Below, piece by piece: positions 7,261 through 15,565 of a DNA stretch of 41,353 nucleotides; within the stretch, counting starts at the first letter, position 1, and the number at the start of each line of letters is the position of its first letter. Origin of the DNA: Verrucomicrobiaceae bacterium (lineage in GTDB: Bacteria; Verrucomicrobiota; Verrucomicrobiia; Verrucomicrobiales; Akkermansiaceae); contig JAIXWR010000027.1 of NCBI GenBank assembly GCA_027491155.1, positions 1 to 41,353 of the forward strand, read 5' to 3'. Both the position numbers and the translations under genes were made by a program. Under the pieces are notes generated by a model. That model worked only from the letters and a program-made list of their open reading frames with translations. It ran no database searches and had not been told where the DNA came from.

Positions 7261-8910
7261 ATGAAAACGCTGTTCCTCACACCCTTGAAAACCCTTGCCA
7301 GTCTGGCGGGTGCTTCGGCGCTCGTCCTGCCGGCTTCCGCCGCCGCGTTGCGCTACACGATTGCCGCCGGCCCCGACAACGGGCAGCTCGGCGCCTCGCT
7401 GGCCAGCCTGGGCGACCTCGATGCCGATGGCATTTCCGACTTCGCCGTGGGCGACCCGGCCTACACCGCTTCCGGCGCTGCCGGTTCCGGCCAGGTCCTG
7501 ATCCTGAGCGGTGCCGACGGCTCGACGCTCCACACCCTGCTGGGCACCCCGGCGGCCGGCCAGGCCTTCGGCGCGGCGCTGGCGGCGCTGGATGCCAACG
7601 ACGACGGGATCGCGGATCTCGCGGTCGGCGCGCCCGGCGGCAACGGTGCGGTCTGGATCTATTCCGGGGCCGACGGTTCCGTACTGCAGGCGATTTCGGC
7701 GGCCTCGCCCGGTGCCGGTTCCCGCTTCGGCGAGGCCCTGGCGAACGCCGGCGACCAGAATGCCGACGGTAAGGACGACCTCTTTGCCGGTGCCCCGGGC
7801 GCGGACACCGCGACCGGCGCGGTACTGGTCCTTTCCGGAGCCGACGGCAGCGCGATCCGGACCCTCACGCCGGAAGTCGCCGGCATCCAGTTCGGCGCGG
7901 CCGTTGCGGCTACGGGCGATCTCAGCGGGGACTCCCTGCCCGATCTCGCGGTGGGCGCCCCTGCTTTCAACGCCGGGGCTGGCCGGGTCCAACTGCTGGC
8001 GAGCAGCGACGGTGCCGAACTCGCCGCCGCGACCGGCAGCGTGGCCGCAGCCCTGCTCGGCAGCAAGGTCGGCATGGTCGACGATCGCAACACCGACGGC
8101 GTCGCCGACCTCATCGCCGGCGCGGGCTCGGGTGGCGGGGCCTTCCTCCTTTCCGGCAGCGATCTCACCCTGATCACCGACCTTTCCCTCGCCGGTGCGG
8201 CGGCGGGTCTGCCGGTGGTGCCGGGCGGCGTGGTCGATGTCGATCTGAACGGCAGCACCGAGCTGCTGGTCGGCTACCCGGGTGCCAGCCCGGTGGCCGC
8301 GGTGAAAGTGATCCCCGACCCGGTCGCTCCGGAGCCGAACCTCTATCAGGCGGCCGCCGCCGGCAGCGGGCTGGGTTCCGCCATCACGGTGATCCCCGGC
8401 CTTGGCTTCGCCCTGGGCGAGCCGCTGGCGGCCGGCGGCGCGGTGCATGTTTACGGCGTGCTGGTCGACAGCGATGGCGACGGCGTACCGGATATCGACG
8501 ACCATTGCCCGGACTCCATCCTCACCCCGACGGTCGTCTTCGGCGACCTCGACACCGGCGTGGAGAACCGGGTGAACGAGGAAGGCTGTTCGCTCGCCGA
8601 CCTGTTTGCCGCTCTCGAGCCGGCGAGCGGTTGGAAGAACCACGGCCAGTTCGTCTCGAGCTCGGTCAAGCTGGTGAAGAAGCTGCTCCGCTCCGGCGAC
8701 ATCGATGCCGCCGAGGCCCAGGCCCTGCGCACCGGAGCCGCCCAGGCGAACCTCGGCAAGCCGGCCAAGCCCGGCAAACCGGAGAAGCCCGAAAAGCCGG
8801 AGAAGCCGGCCAAACCCGAGAAGCCGGAGAAGCCCGGCAAACCGGAAAAGCCCGGCAAGCCGGAGAAACCGGAAAAGCCTGACAAGCCCAACAAGCCGAA
8901 CCGTCCCTGA
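7261..8910 (+). CDS. Secreted FG-GAP beta-propeller protein with TSP3 repeat and Lys-Pro tail
   Basis: 549 aa from ATG 7261; an in-frame ATG at 7237 is an alternative. The signal peptide (KTLFLTPLKTLASLAGASAL, ending ASAAA) is clear. Residues about 37-395 hold successive FG-GAP/integrin-alpha-like repeats, each with a calcium-loop motif (for example DLDADGISDFAVG, ANDDGIADLAVG, DLSGDSLPDLAVG, DVDLNGSTELLVG), predicting a seven-bladed propeller. At about 403-419 is a thrombospondin type-3 style motif, DSDGDGVPDIDDHCPDS. The last 50 residues are almost entirely KPxKP units. It is probably a calcium-dependent surface or adhesive protein; the basic Pro-rich tail may contact polysaccharide or the cell envelope (inference). 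The gene has its own promoter (7183-7211) and terminator (8943-8980), so it is likely monocistronic. Confidence 0.88.
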   Translation: MKTLFLTPLKTLASLAGASALVLPASAAALRYTIAAGPDNGQLGASLASLGDLDADGISDFAVGDPAYTASGAAGSGQVLILSGADGSTLHTLLGTPAAGQAFGAALAALDANDDGIADLAVGAPGGNGAVWIYSGADGSVLQAISAASPGAGSRFGEALANAGDQNADGKDDLFAGAPGADTATGAVLVLSGADGSAIRTLTPEVAGIQFGAAVAATGDLSGDSLPDLAVGAPAFNAGAGRVQLLASSDGAELAAATGSVAAALLGSKVGMVDDRNTDGVADLIAGAGSGGGAFLLSGSDLTLITDLSLAGAAAGLPVVPGGVVDVDLNGSTELLVGYPGASPVAAVKVIPDPVAPEPNLYQAAAAGSGLGSAITVIPGLGFALGEPLAAGGAVHVYGVLVDSDGDGVPDIDDHCPDSILTPTVVFGDLDTGVENRVNEEGCSLADLFAALEPASGWKNHGQFVSSSVKLVKKLLRSGDIDAAEAQALRTGAAQANLGKPAKPGKPEKPEKPEKPAKPEKPEKPGKPEKPGKPEKPEKPDKPNKPNRP

Positions 8911-8942
8911 TCGGGCGCGGCGTTCCTGAAGACCGTTTCCCC

Positions 8943-8980
8943 AAGCCCGGCGGATCCTCGGATTCCGCCGGGCTTTTCTT
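8943..8980 (+). terminator. Rho-independent terminator after the FG-GAP gene
   Basis: A perfect 12-bp stem (AAGCCCGGCGGA at 8943-8954 with TCCGCCGGGCTT at 8964-8975) and 9-nt loop are followed by a T-rich run (TTTTCTT). It lies 32 bp after the FG-GAP stop and 56 bp before the next start, separating the two transcripts. Confidence 0.85.
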
Positions 8981-9036
8981 GTCCGGGCCGGGAGTCCGGG
9001 ATTGTCCCGCCATTCGATCCGCCGCAGGAAGGGCCC

Positions 9037-10089
9037 GTGAGTTCGCCCTGGCTGATCCGCATTCCCGAAGTGTTCGCCGATTCCGCGCCGGAAATCCTGG
9101 CGGGTCTCGGTGCGGTGCCGGTGAAGAAGCTCGGCAGCGACTACCATCTGGTGCAGCTCGCCGATCCCGCCGCGCTGCGGGAATCGGAGTGGGCGAAGTT
9201 CGCCGGCTGGAACCTGCCGGTCGACCACGCGTGGCCGTGCTGCCCGCAGAAGATGGAAGGCTTTGTCGAAAAGGCGGCGCAGGCGTTGTTCCGGAAATTC
9301 GGCGGGCTCCATCCGCAGACCCTGCTGGCCGGGCCGCTTCAATCCGGCGGCGTGCATCCCTACTACAAGCACCTCGCCGCCAACCTGCGCGGCCGCGCCT
9401 TGCAGCTCTTCCCGCCGCTGCCCGCCGCGGGCGACGTGGAAGACCAGGACCCCGGATCGCCCAGCCTGTTCTGCCTGGTCGGCAAGGAAGGCCTGTTCTG
9501 CGGGATGCAGGGCCCGCGCGAATCGAACGGCTTCTACCCCGGCGGCACCAAGTTCATCCGCCAGAACGCCCCGGAAACCATCAGCCGCGCCGGGGCCAAG
9601 GTCGCCGAGGCGCTCCACTACCTGAAACTCCACCGCCCGGCCCTGCCGGAGGGCGCCCGCTGGCTGGAACTCGGCGCCTGCCCCGGGGGAATGACTTCCG
9701 AACTGCTGGCGCGGGGCTTCCGCGTCACCGCGGTCGACAAGGCGCCGCTCGACGCCCGCCTCGACGGCGCCGCCGGCCTCGAATTCCACCGCTGCGACGT
9801 CGCCGGATTCCAACCCGCGCCGGGCGCAACCTTCGATGCCCTGCTCTGCGACATGAACGGCGACGCGCGGGCCTCGCTGCGCCAGGTGGTCCGGCTGTCC
9901 CGCAGCCTCAAGCCCGGCGGCATGATCGTCTTCACGCTCAAGGGCACCGGAGCGGACACCCCGGCGGAACTCAACGAACTGTCCCGCGAGGCGATCGCCG
10001 CCGCCGCTGCCGCCGGGCTGAATCCCGTGGCGACCACCCACCTGACCTACAACCGCCTGGAGTTCACGCTCTTCTTCGAGAAGGCTTGA
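9037..10089 (+). CDS. RlmM-like FtsJ-fold rRNA 2'-O-ribose methyltransferase
   Basis: 350 aa from a GTG start. The N-terminal ~190 residues resemble the RNA-binding part of RlmM-type enzymes. The C-terminal half is a Rossmann methyltransferase: SAM loop WLELGACPGGMTSELLA (about 208-224), acidic motif VTAVDKAPLD, catalytic-type LLCDMNGDA (Asp about 272) and FTLKGTG with the Lys of the K-D-K-E tetrad (about 313). RlmM methylates the 2'-OH of C2498 in 23S rRNA in E. coli, where it is 366 aa, close to this length. Reduced sequence similarity leaves open another FtsJ-family RNA target. It is transcribed separately from the FG-GAP gene, behind the terminator at 8943-8980. Confidence 0.75.
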   Translation: MSSPWLIRIPEVFADSAPEILAGLGAVPVKKLGSDYHLVQLADPAALRESEWAKFAGWNLPVDHAWPCCPQKMEGFVEKAAQALFRKFGGLHPQTLLAGPLQSGGVHPYYKHLAANLRGRALQLFPPLPAAGDVEDQDPGSPSLFCLVGKEGLFCGMQGPRESNGFYPGGTKFIRQNAPETISRAGAKVAEALHYLKLHRPALPEGARWLELGACPGGMTSELLARGFRVTAVDKAPLDARLDGAAGLEFHRCDVAGFQPAPGATFDALLCDMNGDARASLRQVVRLSRSLKPGGMIVFTLKGTGADTPAELNELSREAIAAAAAAGLNPVATTHLTYNRLEFTLFFEKA

Positions 10090-10138
10090 GCGCCCGCCAA
10101 CCGGGCCGCGTTTCATTTCAAGCCCGGCCTGGTCCTTT

Positions 10139-10525
10139 TCAAGGAGCCGCCGCGACCCGCGGGTCCGGATGGCAGCCGCATTCCTTGAGCGCTTCCCAGC
10201 TCGGCGGGTCCACGGCGGCGGACAGCTCCGCCAGCATCTCGTTGCCGACCTCCAGCAGCCAGGTGCGGATTCTCGCCTCGATCGCGAGATAGGGGGACGA
10301 GTCGTCCGGAGAATACTGCACCACCCCCAGTACCGGATAGCTGCCGCCGGGAAACTTGCCGCGCGGCATGGCAAAGATCGCGAAGCACGATCCTTCCGGC
10401 ACCAGGCCCGCCGTCAGCACCGGGAGCTCGCGGCGGATCACCTCGAGGCAGCGCATGATCCGGTCCATGTCCCAGCCCAGGAGTTCATAGATCGGCGGCT
10501 CGATCGGCGTGAAGAAGACATCCAT
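10139..10525 (-). CDS. Conserved-looking hypothetical protein
   Basis: 128 aa, not recognised. It has normal codon use for this genome and an amphipathic, globular composition without signal peptide or membrane segment (starts MDVFFTPIEPPIYELLGWD). A central beta-like segment (SCFAIFAMPRGKFPGG, then YPVLGVVQYSPDD) is followed by a helical stretch (IEARIRTWLLEVGNEMLAEL) and a C-terminal CGCHPDP. It converges with the methyltransferase gene, 49 bp apart. The 5' side faces the repeat region at 10.7-10.9 kb. Confidence 0.6.
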   Translation of the reverse strand: MDVFFTPIEPPIYELLGWDMDRIMRCLEVIRRELPVLTAGLVPEGSCFAIFAMPRGKFPGGSYPVLGVVQYSPDDSSPYLAIEARIRTWLLEVGNEMLAELSAAVDPPSWEALKECGCHPDPRVAAAP

Positions 10526-10694
10526 GGGGCGGGGCAGAGAGTGCTCCTACGATGGGCGGGGTCACGATTTTCCACAGGGTGTCGGAACGGGACGAGGTAT
10601 CGAGCAGGTGCTTTCCCGGTGGGAATGGCTCCGGCCGATCAATCAATCCGGACTGCATGAAGGAGACGATGAAGTTGAAGTATCGGCATGTTTC

Positions 10695-10775
10695 GGTCCC
10701 AACTGGACCATTCATAAAAGCCCGGCACGCGGTGCCGGGTTCATTCAAGGGCATTTCGCCGTCCTACAGGGACGG
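10695..10775 (-). repeat. Three-hairpin intergenic repeat, copy A (inverted)
   Basis: Three consecutive short hairpins: GGTCC/GGACC (10695-10709), CCCGGCAC/GTGCCGGG (10721-10739, 3-nt loop) and CCGTCC/GGACGG (10759-10775). Read on the minus strand, the order, spacing and sequence match copy B at 10844-10923, including the GGGCTTTTAT segment after the central hairpin. The two copies form a head-to-head pair 68 bp apart, like a REP/BIME doublet. The 10526-10954 gap holds no supportable gene apart from these repeats. Confidence 0.8.
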
Positions 10776-10843
10776 ATCATGCGGGGAAACGCCGTCGGTA
10801 TGATCGCGTCCCCGCCATCTCTTCCAAGCCGCTCCCGAATGAA

Positions 10844-10923
10844 GCGTCCCGATGGGACGCCGCACACCGGGGATATCACCCGGCACTCCATGCCGGGCTT
10901 TTATCAATCGTCCCGTTGGGACG
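10844..10923 (+). repeat. Three-hairpin intergenic repeat, copy B
   Basis: Hairpins GCGTCCC/GGGACGC (10844-10860), CCCGGCA/TGCCGGG (10879-10897) and CGTCCC/GGGACG (10909-10923). This has the same architecture as copy A in opposite orientation. Short open frames across both copies encode near-identical peptides (VPTGPFIKARHAVPG and VPTGRLIKARHGVPG), which confirms repeat homology rather than genes. Confidence 0.8.
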
Positions 10924-10954
10924 CGGGCCATCCAATCCCCAAATTCATCGGGCT

Positions 10955-11719
10955 TTACCCCCGCCACGCATCCCACCCCAGCTTCGCCGTCATCGCGAAG
11001 ACCACCGTCAGGAACACCGGCCGGATCAGGCCCGCGCCTTGTCGGATCACCAGCCCGGAACCGAGCCGCGCGCCGATCAGCTGCCCGCCGATCATGGCGC
11101 CGGCGGCGGCAAAGTGCACCGAGCCGTAGGCCAGGAAGACCGCAAGCGAGCCGAGGTTGCTCGCAAGGTTGGCCGCCTTGGTGTAGCCCGTCGCGCCGCG
11201 GAGCTCGAGGCCTAACAGCGCGACCACCGCCAGCATCCAGAAGGATCCGGTGCCCGGCCCGAAGAAGCCGTCGTAGAAGCCGAGCGCGATCCCGAACAGA
11301 ACGGCAAACCACACCGGCGACATCTTCCGCCTGCCGGTCTCCACCCCGAAGCGCCGGTTCAGCGCGGTGTAAACCGCCACCGCCGCGAGCAGCCACGGGA
11401 TGAGCTGCTTCAGCAGGTCCTTGCTCAGGATGCTGACCGCATGCGCTCCCGCCATGCTGGCCAGGAACGCGACGACCACCGCCAGCCGCAGCCCCGGCGT
11501 CTTCATCAAGCCCGCCTTCGCGTAGCGCCACACCGCGATTGCCGTGCCACAGGCCGATTGCAGCTTGTTCGTCCCCAGCGCCACCTGCGGCGGCATGCCG
11601 GTCGCGAGCAAGGCCGGCACGGTGATCAGTCCGCCTCCGCCGGCGATGGCATCGATGAATCCCCCGGCGAAGCCGGCGAGAAACAGCCACCCCAGCGCGA
11701 CCGGAGACAAGTCCGTCAT
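10955..11719 (-). CDS. TauE/SafE-family (TSUP) membrane permease
   Basis: 254 aa. Eight or so hydrophobic segments span most of the length. The signature repeat of the family is clear: FAGGFIDAIAGGGGLITVPALLATGMPPQVALGTNK (about 16-51, the first half-repeat), with a second in GIALGFYDGFFGPGTGSF (about 148-165). TSUP proteins act at the inner membrane and export or import sulfite, sulfoacetate or other small organic sulfur anions; the specific substrate cannot be read from sequence. Its ATG overlaps the stop of the upstream gene (11716-11719, ATGA), so the two are probably translationally coupled. A secreted sulfatase starts 588 bp away in the divergent direction, which makes a sulfur link possible but unproven. 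Confidence 0.9.
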   Translation of the reverse strand: MTDLSPVALGWLFLAGFAGGFIDAIAGGGGLITVPALLATGMPPQVALGTNKLQSACGTAIAVWRYAKAGLMKTPGLRLAVVVAFLASMAGAHAVSILSKDLLKQLIPWLLAAVAVYTALNRRFGVETGRRKMSPVWFAVLFGIALGFYDGFFGPGTGSFWMLAVVALLGLELRGATGYTKAANLASNLGSLAVFLAYGSVHFAAAGAMIGGQLIGARLGSGLVIRQGAGLIRPVFLTVVFAMTAKLGWDAWRG

Positions 11720-12174
11720 GGATGGCTCTTTGCGGCTTTCGGAGCGTTGTCAGGCGGGCCCTGCATGAACTGCAGCAGATCCATCGCGAACTTGATGTCC
11801 TCCTGGTCGATGATCTTGCCATCCATCGCCTTCGCCCGCTCTTCGGCCTTGGTCGGCATGCCCGCCGCGCGCTTGAGCGCCTCCTCGTCGGGATTCTCCA
11901 CCGCACCTGCGAAGATCGCCGGAACCGCCGTCGGCTTGACCGGAGCCCCGGCTTGAGGATTGCCGCCGGCATCCGCCGCCGCCGGTTCGCGGTTCCACCC
12001 GGTGGCGAGGAAGGCCACCGCCCCGGCAACGAACGCAAGCCCGATGATCCTCGTGGAAACCCGCCGCAAGTCCTGCCAGCGGTCCGCCTGCTGCCTTTCC
12101 CGCGTCTCCAGCAGCGCGCGCAGTTCGCCTTCGTCCGGCTCATCCGCCCGCGACGGCTTGTTCGTCTCCTCCAC
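11716..12174 (-). CDS. Single-pass membrane protein, unknown function
   Basis: 152 aa. A charged cytoplasmic N-terminus (about 1-45, rich in Glu, Arg and Asp with helix ELRALLETRERQQADRW) precedes one membrane segment (about 46-61, IIGLAFVAGAVAFLAT). A Pro/Ala/Gly linker follows, then a C-terminal helical domain (PDEEALKRAAGMPTKAEERA, then an IDQEDIKFAMDLLQFMQGP block). No family is recognised. The 4-nt overlap with the TauE/SafE gene suggests they are made together, perhaps as an accessory subunit. It starts 132 bp from the divergent sulfatase. Confidence 0.78.
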   Translation of the reverse strand: MEETNKPSRADEPDEGELRALLETRERQQADRWQDLRRVSTRIIGLAFVAGAVAFLATGWNREPAAADAGGNPQAGAPVKPTAVPAIFAGAVENPDEEALKRAAGMPTKAEERAKAMDGKIIDQEDIKFAMDLLQFMQGPPDNAPKAAKSHP

Positions 12175-12306
12175 GAACGTTAGGAGTATCGGAATATCAG
12201 GTTGCAGTCAAACTTCAAACCGGTCCGGCCGCACCGGTCCTCCGATCCCGTCATCGGATGCTTTCCCGGAAAGACCGACCGCCGCCGCGGCGAATCCGTC
12301 CCCGTG

Positions 12307-14199
12307 ATGATCCGCCTCGCGCTCCTTCTCGCCCTGACCGCCGCCCCGCTCCACGCCGTGGAAAAGCCGAACATCGTCTTCATCCTCGCCGACGACCTCG
12401 GCTGGGCCGACACCACGCCCTACGGCCACACGAAGTACTACAAAACCCCGAACATCGAGCGCCTCGCCAAGCGCGGCATGCTTTTCACCCGCGCCTACTC
12501 GGCCAGCCCGCTGTGCTCGCCGACGCGCTCCAGCATCCTCACCGGCCTAAGCCCGGCCCGCACCGGCATCACCACGCCGACTTGCCACGTGCCCGAGGTG
12601 GTCCTCGCAGCCACTCCCGGCAAGGCCGCGCCGCCGTCGAAAAAGTCGGTCAGCCCGCTGCCGGTCACGCGCTTGAAGACCGAATACTTCACCCTCGCCG
12701 AAGCCCTCAAGCAGGCGGGCTACGCCACCGGCCACTTCGGCAAGTGGCACCTCGGCGCCGAACCCTATTCGCCGCTCCAGCAGGGCTTCGACGTCGACCT
12801 CCCGCACACCCCCGGCCCCGGCCCGGCCGGCAGCTTCGTCGCACCGTGGAAATATCCGAACGGCTTCGTCCCGAAGACCCCGGACGAACACATCGAGGAC
12901 CGCATGGCCGCCGAAGCCAGCGCGTTCATGGAACAACACAAGGACCGCCCCTTCTTCCTCAACTACTGGATGTTCAGCGTCCACGCGCCCTTCGACGCGA
13001 AGAAACCCCTGATCGAGAAATACCGCGCCACCGCCGATCCCGCGGATCTCCAGCGCAGCCCGACCTACGCCGCGATGATCGAAAGCATGGACGCCGCCGT
13101 GGGCACCTTGCTCGACACGCTCGACCGCCTCGGCATCGCGGACAAGACCGCCATCGTCTTCTTCTCCGACAACGGCGGCAACATGTACAACGAGATCGAC
13201 GGCACCACGCCCACCAGCAACCGCCCGCTGCGCGGCGGCAAGGCCAGCCTCTACGAAGGCGGCATCCGCGTGCCGTGCATCGTCAGCTGGCCCGGCATAG
13301 TCGCCCCGGCGACCCGCAGCGACGCGATCGTGCAGAGCAGCGATTTCTATCCGACCTTTCTCGAGTTGCTCTCGCTTCAGCCGCAGCCCGGCCAGAAGTT
13401 CGACGGCACCAGCATCGTTCCCGCGCTCAAAGGCGGCACGCTCGATCGCGAGGCGATCTTCACCTACTTCCCGCACGATCCGCCGGTGCCCGACTGGCTC
13501 CCGCCCTCGGTCGTCGTCACGCAGGGCGACTGGAAGCTCATCCGCATCTTCCACGGCGGCGAAAACGGCGCGCACCGCTGGAAGCTCTTCAACCTGCGCG
13601 ACGACCTCGGCGAGACCCGCGACCTCGCCGCCGCGGAGCCGGAACGGGTGAAGCGGATGGATGCACTGATCGAAGCTTTTCTCAAGGACGCCGGTGCCGT
13701 CGTCCCGATCCCCAACCCGAAGTTCGATCCCGCCGCTTACAAGCCGGAGGACGAAGGAAAAGCGCCGGGCCGCAAAGGCAACCGGAGCAAGCCCGCCGCC
13801 TCGGATGCCGCCGACCCCAAGCTCCAGGGATGGCGTGCCCGCAACAGCAAGGCCGTGGTGAAGGATGGCATCGTGTCCCTCACCGCGGACGGTGCCGATC
13901 CCTTCCTCGGCTTCGGCCTCGGCCAGACCGCCGGCCCCGCCACCTTGAAAGTCCGCCTGTGCTGCCAAACCGGCGGTACCGGAAAGTTCGAATCCATCGG
14001 CAACGGCAAGGATCCCGCCGCCGCGAAATCCGTCGCCTTCCCCGTCGCGCCCGGCGATTGGCAGGAACTCTCCGTGGAACTCCCGGTCCAGAGGCCGCTC
14101 GGGATCGTCCGCCTCCACCTGCCCGCCGCTGCCGGGCCGGTCGAGATCGACTGGATCGAGATCACCGCCGCCGGCAAGGCTCGCCGCACGAACTTCTGA
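12307..14199 (+). CDS. Secreted arylsulfatase-type sulfatase with C-terminal accessory domain
   Basis: 630 aa from ATG 12307, which begins the signal peptide [17 protein letters not shown]; upstream in-frame sequence lacks signal character. Catalytic features: [12 protein letters not shown] with the metal-binding DD, the C-S-P-T-R motif (Cys70, converted to formylglycine by a maturase), the GKWHLG block, and FFSDNGG in the second metal site. It hydrolyses sulfate esters, probably from a sulfated polysaccharide, in the periplasm or outside. After about residue 480 comes a Lys/Pro-rich linker and a beta-sandwich-like domain (about 500-625, with [14 protein letters not shown] and [20 protein letters not shown]), as in many Verrucomicrobia sulfatases, possibly carbohydrate-binding. 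The amidase gene follows after 62 bp. Confidence 0.93.
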   Translation: MIRLALLLALTAAPLHAVEKPNIVFILADDLGWADTTPYGHTKYYKTPNIERLAKRGMLFTRAYSASPLCSPTRSSILTGLSPARTGITTPTCHVPEVVLAATPGKAAPPSKKSVSPLPVTRLKTEYFTLAEALKQAGYATGHFGKWHLGAEPYSPLQQGFDVDLPHTPGPGPAGSFVAPWKYPNGFVPKTPDEHIEDRMAAEASAFMEQHKDRPFFLNYWMFSVHAPFDAKKPLIEKYRATADPADLQRSPTYAAMIESMDAAVGTLLDTLDRLGIADKTAIVFFSDNGGNMYNEIDGTTPTSNRPLRGGKASLYEGGIRVPCIVSWPGIVAPATRSDAIVQSSDFYPTFLELLSLQPQPGQKFDGTSIVPALKGGTLDREAIFTYFPHDPPVPDWLPPSVVVTQGDWKLIRIFHGGENGAHRWKLFNLRDDLGETRDLAAAEPERVKRMDALIEAFLKDAGAVVPIPNPKFDPAAYKPEDEGKAPGRKGNRSKPAASDAADPKLQGWRARNSKAVVKDGIVSLTADGADPFLGFGLGQTAGPATLKVRLCCQTGGTGKFESIGNGKDPAAAKSVAFPVAPGDWQELSVELPVQRPLGIVRLHLPAAAGPVEIDWIEITAAGKARRTNF

Positions 14200-14261
14200 G
14201 TCCCGCGGGCCGCGGCGTCTTTTCCATCGTCATCCCGGCGCGGATTCCACATCCTGCGCCG

Positions 14262-14996
14262 ATGAATCCCCGGACCTTCGCCGCCGCCGGCATCGCCCTT
14301 TTCTTCGCCTCCTGCGCCGCTCCCGACTCCGGCAGCGCGACCAGTTGGAAGCACGACGAATGGGGCCACCGTCCCGGTCCGAAGGGCTTCCACACGGTCA
14401 TCATCGACGCCGGCCACGGCGGCAAGGACCCCGGCGCGATTTCCAGGACCACCGGCCTCAAGGAAAAGGACCTCGCGCTCGATACCGCCAGGCGACTCCA
14501 GCGCCAGCTCTCCGGCAAGGCCCGCGTGGTGATGATGCGCAAGGGCGACTCGTTCATCGAGCTCGACGACCGCGCGTCGCGCGCCAGCGGCAGGGACGGG
14601 ACCATCCTCGTCAGCATCCACTACAACTCCAGTAGTTCCGGCATCCGCGGGCCGGAGACCTACTACTGGCGCGTCGACAGCCACGGCCTGGCCACCCGCG
14701 TCCAGCGCGCGATGGCATCCGTCTCGCCTTCCGAATCCGGCAACCGCGGCATGGTCCGCCGCCGCCTCCGCCTGACCCGCAATCCCGACGTGCCCTGCAT
14801 CCTCGCCGAGATCGGCTACCTCAGCCACCCCGCGGAAGCCCGGCTTTGTGCCGACCCCAATTACCGCGAACGCATGGCCTCCGCGCTTGCCCGCGCCATC
14901 CTGGACCAGCAGGCGAAGGGCGATGCCGGCACCGGTTCCTTGCCGAAGCCGATCTACGCCCCGCCCAGCCGCCCGACCGATCCGCCCGGCTCCTGA
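14262..14996 (+). CDS. N-acetylmuramoyl-L-alanine amidase (Amidase_3), lipoprotein
   Basis: 244 aa. The start at 14262 gives a short export signal ending in a lipobox (LFFASC, Cys about residue 20). The catalytic domain (about 43-225) shows the zinc-binding IDAGHGGKDPGA, a Glu after the second strand (GLKEKDLALDTARRL), the HYNSS histidine block, and the catalytic Glu in ILAEIGYLSHPAE. The enzyme cleaves the amide bond between MurNAc and the stem peptide in the periplasm, in cell separation or wall turnover. A Pro-rich C-terminus follows with no recognisable SPOR or AMIN domain. It converges on the lipoprotein gene at 15000, with 3 bp between stops. Confidence 0.92.
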   Translation: MNPRTFAAAGIALFFASCAAPDSGSATSWKHDEWGHRPGPKGFHTVIIDAGHGGKDPGAISRTTGLKEKDLALDTARRLQRQLSGKARVVMMRKGDSFIELDDRASRASGRDGTILVSIHYNSSSSGIRGPETYYWRVDSHGLATRVQRAMASVSPSESGNRGMVRRRLRLTRNPDVPCILAEIGYLSHPAEARLCADPNYRERMASALARAILDQQAKGDAGTGSLPKPIYAPPSRPTDPPGS

Positions 14997-14999
14997 AGC

Positions 15000-15458
15000 T
15001 CAGCGGCCGCCTTCGACCCGTTGCTTCACCTCGCGCAGCATCCCGCCGTAAGCGGATTTCCCCATCACCATCGGCTGCCGCACGATCTCGCCGTCCACGG
15101 TGCTCTGCTGCGCCACCTCGACCTGGCAGGTCACGGTGAATTCCGAACCGCCCGTGCTCCGCCAGCGCACCGTCGGACGGATCATCACCGGATTCGGATT
15201 GTCGATGGTCGTCCACGCGATCTCCGCACTGCGCCCGCCGCGCTTCTGGAAGGTGATCATCCCCGGGCTCTGCGAGAGCACCGTGAATTCCTGCGCCTGG
15301 AACACCGCGAGCACCGCCCGCCGCACCGACTCGGAGGAAGTCGTGCGGACCTTGGTGGAAGCCAGGCTATCGACCCCGCCGCCGCCCACGCCCACCGCCG
15401 CGCCGCAGCCCGAGAGCACCAGACAACCCAACCCCGCCAACCATGTCCTTCGATTCAT
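15000..15458 (-). CDS. Small putative lipoprotein
   Basis: 152 aa, unknown function. The N-terminus MNRRTWLAGLGCLVLSGCG is a lipoprotein signal with lipobox LSGC. The mature part begins with a Gly-rich stretch, then an alpha/beta sandwich-like domain: SSESVRRAVLAVFQAQEFTV, then GMITFQKRGGRSAEIAW, and a strand-rich C-terminal half ending GGMLREVKQRVEGGR. The pattern of helix followed by strands ending in a conjugate of Ser/Thr-rich strands is typical of small envelope lipoproteins, but no family is assigned. The 5' end is divergent from the SGNH hydrolase, 107 bp away. Confidence 0.78.
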   Translation of the reverse strand: MNRRTWLAGLGCLVLSGCGAAVGVGGGGVDSLASTKVRTTSSESVRRAVLAVFQAQEFTVLSQSPGMITFQKRGGRSAEIAWTTIDNPNPVMIRPTVRWRSTGGSEFTVTCQVEVAQQSTVDGEIVRQPMVMGKSAYGGMLREVKQRVEGGR

Positions 15459-15565
15459 GCCGCCAGCTTGTTCCGTCCCGGCTTTCCGTCCAGCCGCAAG
15501 TCCGCAAGCGCGGCAGGTCGCCCGCCGGATTGACAGACGCCGCCGCTTCCCTAGGTAAGCTCTCC

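Noticed and set aside
8750-8900. Repetitive DNA that might be taken for a CRISPR array
   Set aside because: It is in-frame Lys-Pro codon repetition at the end of the FG-GAP gene, without spacers.
7207-10374. Long minus-strand open frame across the FG-GAP and methyltransferase genes
   Set aside because: It crosses a terminator and two well-supported genes on the other strand and has no recognisable domain.
10509-10954. Small open frames in the repeat region
   Set aside because: Peptides from both copies are near identical because the DNA is a repeat; they are not supported as genes.
12258-14261. N-terminal extension of the amidase frame through the sulfatase
   Set aside because: Residues are Arg/Pro-rich shadow of the sulfatase; the lipoprotein signal at 14262 marks the real start.
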